From assembly GCA_017979445.1 (NCBI GenBank), contig CM030706.1, positions 24,034,281-24,098,280 on the forward strand: a stretch of DNA of 64,000 nt. Reading direction: 5' to 3'. Shown here piece by piece: positions 59,497 through 64,000 of this stretch. The position numbers and the translations under genes are program-made. Position 1 is the stretch's first letter, and each line of letters starts with the position of its first letter. Under the pieces are notes generated by a model. That model had not been told where the DNA came from. It did no database searches and was given only the letters and a program-made list of their open reading frames with translations. This DNA comes from Akebia trifoliata. Taxonomy: Eukaryota; Streptophyta; Magnoliopsida; Ranunculales; Lardizabalaceae.

Positions 59497-59650
59497 AGTG
59501 ACTTCAAGCTGGAACCTTATATCGTACTTGGATAGGAATCATAGATGATTTTTCATATGTATTTTGAGGAAAAGCATCTATGGTTGCCTTGCACTTTCAT
59601 GTTAAGAAGTGCAATATGAAGTGATGGGACTATCGTTATTCTTCTCACTG
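59497..59650. mobile_element. degenerate foldback MITE (copy f)
   Basis: GTGACTTCAAGCTGGAACCT with ATAGATGATTTTT pairs imperfectly with AAAGCATCTATGGTTG and a tail containing AAGTGCAATATGAAGTGATG. It has the same layout as copy e in the RLK intron but is more decayed. Confidence 0.5.
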
Positions 59651-59669
59651 GAGTTAATATTAATCTTAT

Positions 59670-60801
59670 TTTTACCTTACTTGTGGGGCAAGTAGGGATC
59701 GAACCCAAGAGAAAGGAGGAATAGAGTTAAGCTAAGAGGATAAAATTCAAATTAACTAAAAGGAATTAAAATTGTTTTTCTTTGTATTTTTGAACTTATA
59801 AGAAGATGTAAAATTGCTAGAAAATGAACTAAAGTAAATAATGTTAAAAGTAAGTAAAATTATGAAATTAAAACATCATTGGAGGTGGATCTACCTAGAA
59901 CATGTTGATGAGCAATTCCTAGTCTCTAGCATTTTTATAACTTAATCGTAAGGGCTTGGTGTTAGCTCTTTAGATCGGAAAGTTTTGCAAATGAAATCAA
60001 ATGAGGGAGCATAAACAAAGTAGAATTATTTGAAAACTTCATACTACCAATTATCTAGTTTAAGCATACTTTATCTTGATCTAATCTAAGCAAAAAGAAT
60101 CTATATTAAGAATAAAAGGTACAAGAAATTTTAAAGAAAATTCATAAGCATTTTAAATAAAAGAAAGGCATGAAATTAGAAACAACAAAAGAACTTACTC
60201 TAGGCTTTTCTACTCTCCAATGGAGGGGAGCTTAGCCTAATGTCATTGCAAGAGAGAGAAGATAAGAAATGAAAGAACTTTTCTTCATTTCATGGAGAAA
60301 CTTACAACTTCTTCTTTTTCTACTTCTTACAAGACTATTTGCCAAAAGAAAATAACTAGAAAATAAAAATATAAAAAATAAGAGAATAGGCTAAGACCCT
60401 TAGATTAAACGAGTCTTGGATAAGAGAACCAAGAGGGACCTTTTCTCTAGAGATTGAGACTCTATTTATAGAGAAAAATGTATGTAGAAGAGTCTAAACG
60501 TAGCCTCCACTTTTCTTTGCATAAAAATACAAAAAAGGAGAACATGAGTTAAGGATTAGGGCATTTCAAAGTGGGCCCAAATGCTTTTGCCTTGAGAATT
60601 TGATTTCAAAATGTTCATTTTCTGCACAAGAAACACACGTAATTAGATTTATCTAATAAATGAATTTATTTATACATAATTAACCTTACATGGTGTTTTG
60701 AGGCTTATCATGATTATTTCATTAATACGAAGAAATAGGGACAAAAATCAAGATAAATTTGGAAAATATACGTATAATTGAGTGTTTCGAGACACTCATC
60801 A
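59670..60801 (-). mobile_element. possible LTR or LTR-derived segment
   Basis: On the minus strand it would start TGATGAGTGTCTCGAAAC at 60801. A TATA box CTATAAATAG lies near 60465, and GGGTTCGATCCCTACTTGCC follows near the far end (about 59690). This layout suits an LTR promoter block. I could not find a second copy or a target duplication, so the identity and the lower boundary are tentative. Confidence 0.3.
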
Positions 60802-61285
60802 TGAAGTTCTAGGCTGAGGTTACTTCTGCATTATTCCTTTTTTTAATGATCGGGATTAGAAGAACCAGAGCTTGGGCTACGGTGTATGGGTCCCTTCCCC
60901 TGGCTCGTGCAACATCTGCACATCACATGCACCAAGTAAGTGAGGGTGCACCCTCACTGGTGGCCTAAAAGAATTAATGCTCATAGTAGGTCAAACTCAC
61001 AACCTATGGATTTTCAATGCTTATCGGTTCAAAATTGCCATTGAGCAACCACTTGGGATTATTTTTTTATTTATGATATATGTAATTATTGGAAATTCAT
61101 TTCAAAGGAAATATGAATTACTTGAAAAAGTGATCATGAAAAAAGAGAATCCTTTAAAAATGAATTCCACCATTGCATAAAACCTTGATTTTGAGCATAG
61201 TTTTAGAATTTGTCTAGTTAACTTAATGCTTGGCCAAAAGTTAACTCAACTCATTTGTATTTCCATGATTTGGCCCTATTGACTC
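60802..61285. other. intergenic, no gene recognised
   Basis: About 480 bp with a 67-codon ORF (60977-61180) lacking any recognisable feature. Confidence 0.4.
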
Positions 61286-62129
61286 TGTAGATACGTGAAT
61301 TTTAATTTTCAAATATCACTTTTACAAAGGTTTGGAGTCGCCACCATTCATTTTATAAGAGGATGTGAATGACCACCCGAAATGTATTTTTTTCGAAATA
61401 CTGTTGTTAGGTCATTTTAGTGACTCTCATTCGGATAAGGTACTAATCAACCTAAGATCGGGAAAGCAGTTCGGTTAGAGAAAATAAAAGGTGCTAGACA
61501 CCCTTTTTTCTCCACCAAGTGGTGGTAATCTCAACATAACTTAATCATTTTGAATGAAAATGAAAATGAAATAAAAGTGCCACATGTTGATGATTTGTAC
61601 CCTAAGTAGGGATTAACTATCGGCTTAGCTTATAAGGATTACTTCATTGAAGGAGATGATCCTTGTAAATATTAGCCTTAGGAACAACACATGTTTGAAG
61701 AGTGTTGGCTAATGGTTAGGGGTCCATTCTCATGGGTTGAGAAGTACCCGTATACCGATTGCCTCAAAACACTTTGAAGGATTAAAAAGGTTTTGTTTTG
61801 AAAGTAGTTACAACCCCTATACTTTCAACCGAATTGAAGTTCGATCTACAAGAGATAAGGGAGGGGAACTTCACAACTTAAGTCTTTCTAAAAATAAAAA
61901 TTAAAGAAGTGAAGGGGATAGTAGAAGAGGGATACGGAGAGGGGAGAGAGAAAATTGGGTGTTCTTTTGACCTACTTTGAAGTCTTAAAGTCCTCTTTGA
62001 GTTCTTAGTAGAATTAGGAGAATATTTTTTTAGAAATATATGAGAGTATGAGAGTAGAGTAGAAGAGAGTTAAGAGAAGATTTTTCTTTTTAGTCTAAGA
62101 CTTTGTGCCATTTTAGAAGGTGAGGGGGG

Positions 62130-62138
62130 TATTTATAG
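62130..62138 (-). promoter_or_regulatory. TATA box of the Tat/Ogre-type LTR
   Basis: The minus strand reads CTATAAATAC followed by a C-run. The position between the G/T-rich upstream part and the conserved 3' motifs fits an LTR core promoter. Confidence 0.5.
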
Positions 62139-62279
62139 GTGTTTAGAGATTATTTTAGGGATATAATGGGGTGAAGAAATAAAATCGTAGAGAATGGCAT
62201 GGGATTTGAAAGTAGGGTGTGAAATTTAAAGTTGGGATGAGGGTAGTTGTGTAATAAAGGTAAATGGATAATTTTTAAT

Positions 62280-63070
62280 CCAAATGATTTGGATCCTCCC
62301 CAACCCATTTGGGTGGAGTGTTTAGTGAGGTGAGATGATGGGTGTTTGATTTAAGAGAATGGGGGTGTGAAGGAGTAGTTTGTTGATTGAGTGTCAGGTA
62401 GGTTGAAGGGGAGTGGTGTTTAGGTTAGGAGAGTGGGTTGTGTAAGGGATTAGTTGATTAGATTTTGGAAGGGTTAAGGAGATGATAAAATGTGTCAAAA
62501 AGGGATGGGGAGGTGAGGTGATTAGATGAGTTGATTGGAGGGAAAAAGTGTAAGGATAACTTGTGAGAATGGATTGAGGGTGAATGATGAAGGGAAGTGT
62601 GGGTTGTGATGTGGGTGGTTGGTTGTGTTAGAGAACTGTGAGGTTAGGTTTATGACATGGGGGTGTGGGTTGTGATATGGGTTGGTAGTATGTTAGAGAA
62701 AAGTGATGGATTAGGATGTTGGGGGTATGGGTTGAGATAATTTTTAGATAAAAGTGATGGGGGTAGGTAGTTGGACGAGGGAAATGAGTTGGGGTGATGA
62801 CATATGTCTCATTTGATGATCAAAGGGTGATTGATTCATGAGGATAATTGTTTGTGGGTTAGAGTTATGGATTATGGATGTGGATTTGAAATGATTTGGG
62901 CTTGGGTTATTGGAATGATTTTAGGTTGTTGGAATTGGTTAGGATTATTTTAGAATGAATTTGAGGGTGGGTGTGTTTTAGGGTTCAAGTGATGTGGGAT
63001 TAAGTTTAAGTTAGGTTGGACAGGGTGAGAGATGATTTTGGGGGAGTTGAGGGTTTGTGGGCCTTAAACA
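62280..63070 (+). repeat. G/T-rich strand-asymmetric tract with imperfect repeats
   Basis: Repeated GGGTTGTGATGTGGG, GGGTGTGGGTTGTGATATGG and GTGATGGGGG blocks, with almost no C on the plus strand for about 800 bp. It lies in the U3 part of the Tat/Ogre-type LTR. Confidence 0.6.
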
Positions 63071-63305
63071 TGCTTGGGGCATTTTCGACTTTGAGGGTGG
63101 AACGGTGAAAAGTAGTGAAGATGGGGATACACCAAGTCTTTATTGTGGGTCCCTTAGTCCTTTAGGGGGTTTTAGGAACCTTCAAATCGATCAAAAATGC
63201 CACGTTCCAACGAATTGGGCTTTTTAGGCTGGTTGGCAAATTATTTAGAAAATTTGAATTTTAGTACTTTTTTCCAGTGGGGCCCGTTCAAATTGGGGTG
63301 TTACA

Positions 63306-63712
63306 ACTGTCATTCTTTGCAGGAATTGTGATTAAAGAACTGCAAAGAATATATTAAACCCTAATTTGTACGGGCCAGAAAATTTTGTAAAAATACGATT
63401 TTGAAATATCAATTGAATTGATGACTTTTGTAGAAAATGGCTACTCAAGCATGGGGTCTGACAGAGTTTTACCTTATTAATTCCTTAATTTTGATGGCAT
63501 GAAGCACGTTTGAGATCTCAGATTCGATAAAATTTTGATGAGTTTTAAAATTCGAGTGTTTCTTCAGTCGTGTTTTGACAAATCGAAGTTGAGTACAACT
63601 CAAAAAGGTTTTTGATTTTTTAGTTTTTATTTAATTATTTATTTTTAATTTAATTTTTTTCTTTTTTTCTTTTTTTGATTTTTTGATTTTTAATTTTTTT
63701 TTCTTTTTGATT

Positions 63713-63744
<32 letters not shown>

Positions 63745-64000
63745 TTTTATTTTTAATTTATTTATTATTACTGACTAATTCGTGATTGAAACACGAATGG
63801 CATTTGGCTCAGGTTCATCCATTCTTGAAGAACGGATATCATTTTTTTTATCTCATCCATGATTGGAGTACAGATGCAACGAAGTTTTCTTCATCTGTAC
63901 TGGTAACACAGACTAGTATAAATTTTGAACGCTTAAGGTTTGCACACCTTCTTACTTTCTCACTTTCTCTATTCTTCTTTGGTTTTACTCTTTGGTTTTG
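63306..64000. other. no gene recognised; low-complexity T-rich tract and (GATT)n
   Basis: 63600-63770 is almost entirely T/A/G with seven GATT units (63717-63744). The remainder shows no ORF or motif. It may be interior or flank of the adjoining LTR element. Confidence 0.45.

Larger units (their letters stand above)
61286..63305 (-). repeat. Tat/Ogre-type LTR (solo or element end)
   Basis: On the minus strand it runs from TGTAACACCCCAATTTG (63305) to CGTATCTACA (61286), about 2.0 kb. It has a TATA box CCTATAAATACCCCCC near 62130. Downstream are GGTGTCTAGCACC (about 61490) and GGTGGCGACTCC (about 61340), matching the same positions in the solo LTR at 17551-19241. The immediate flanks show no clear 5 bp duplication or primer site, so the exact ends are uncertain. 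The plus strand of the upstream half is strongly G/T-rich. Confidence 0.55.

Noticed and set aside
59690..59720. GGTTCGATCCC on the minus strand, resembling a tRNA T-arm
   Set aside because: No matching acceptor, D-arm or anticodon arm could be found upstream. It more likely belongs to an LTR-like segment.

Overview
This window looks like nuclear DNA from a flowering plant, most likely a eudicot. It is AT-rich and intron-bearing, and most of it is nested transposable elements of plant types: chromovirus-like Ty3/gypsy with a tRNA-iMet-type primer site, Tat/Ogre-type LTRs, Ty1/copia, an L1-type LINE, CACTA (En/Spm), PIF/Harbinger, hAT and foldback MITEs. I see one apparently intact host gene, on the minus strand. 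I did not assign a species.

Layout. 1-8933 is a minus-strand LTR retroelement with about 3.0 kb LTRs. Its primer site and polypurine tract are preserved, but its 3.4 kb interior holds no recognisable protein. 10035-19637 is a plus-strand relative that still shows gag, protease, RT, RNase H, integrase and a chromodomain-like tail. It is riddled with stops and split by a 1.7 kb Tat/Ogre-type solo LTR (17551-19241). Where its 3' LTR should be there is a short LTR piece in inverted orientation (19640-20157).

21877-43555 appears to be one large, old, non-autonomous CACTA element. A younger CACTA of the same family (34128-40983, target duplication ACA) sits inside it, as does a Harbinger-type foldback element (25700-30778) that itself carries a 5'-truncated LINE (25842-29651). 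The CACTA layers carry intron-containing pieces of unrelated host genes, all on the plus strand: a histidine phosphotransfer protein (AHP, cytokinin phosphorelay), a phototropin C-terminus, a transportin-SR/MOS14-like importin, and probably one uncharacterised plant protein. This gene-fragment capture is the most interesting feature of the window.

44150-55562 (minus) is a three-exon LRK10L-type receptor-like kinase predicted at 625 residues. All splice phases agree. Its 9.25 kb second intron holds a tandem duplication, a truncated copia element, a hAT-type MITE and a foldback MITE. 56822-57612 is a decayed ectodomain exon of a second LRK10L-type gene; its donor is in the phase needed to splice onto the intact gene. 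58-64 kb is intergenic, with foldback MITEs and two minus-strand LTR-like segments.

The RLK would act at the plasma membrane. The captured fragments are broken and at most make chimeric transcripts or small RNAs. Everything here was read by eye, so TE boundaries are good to a few bases where target duplications are quoted and approximate elsewhere.
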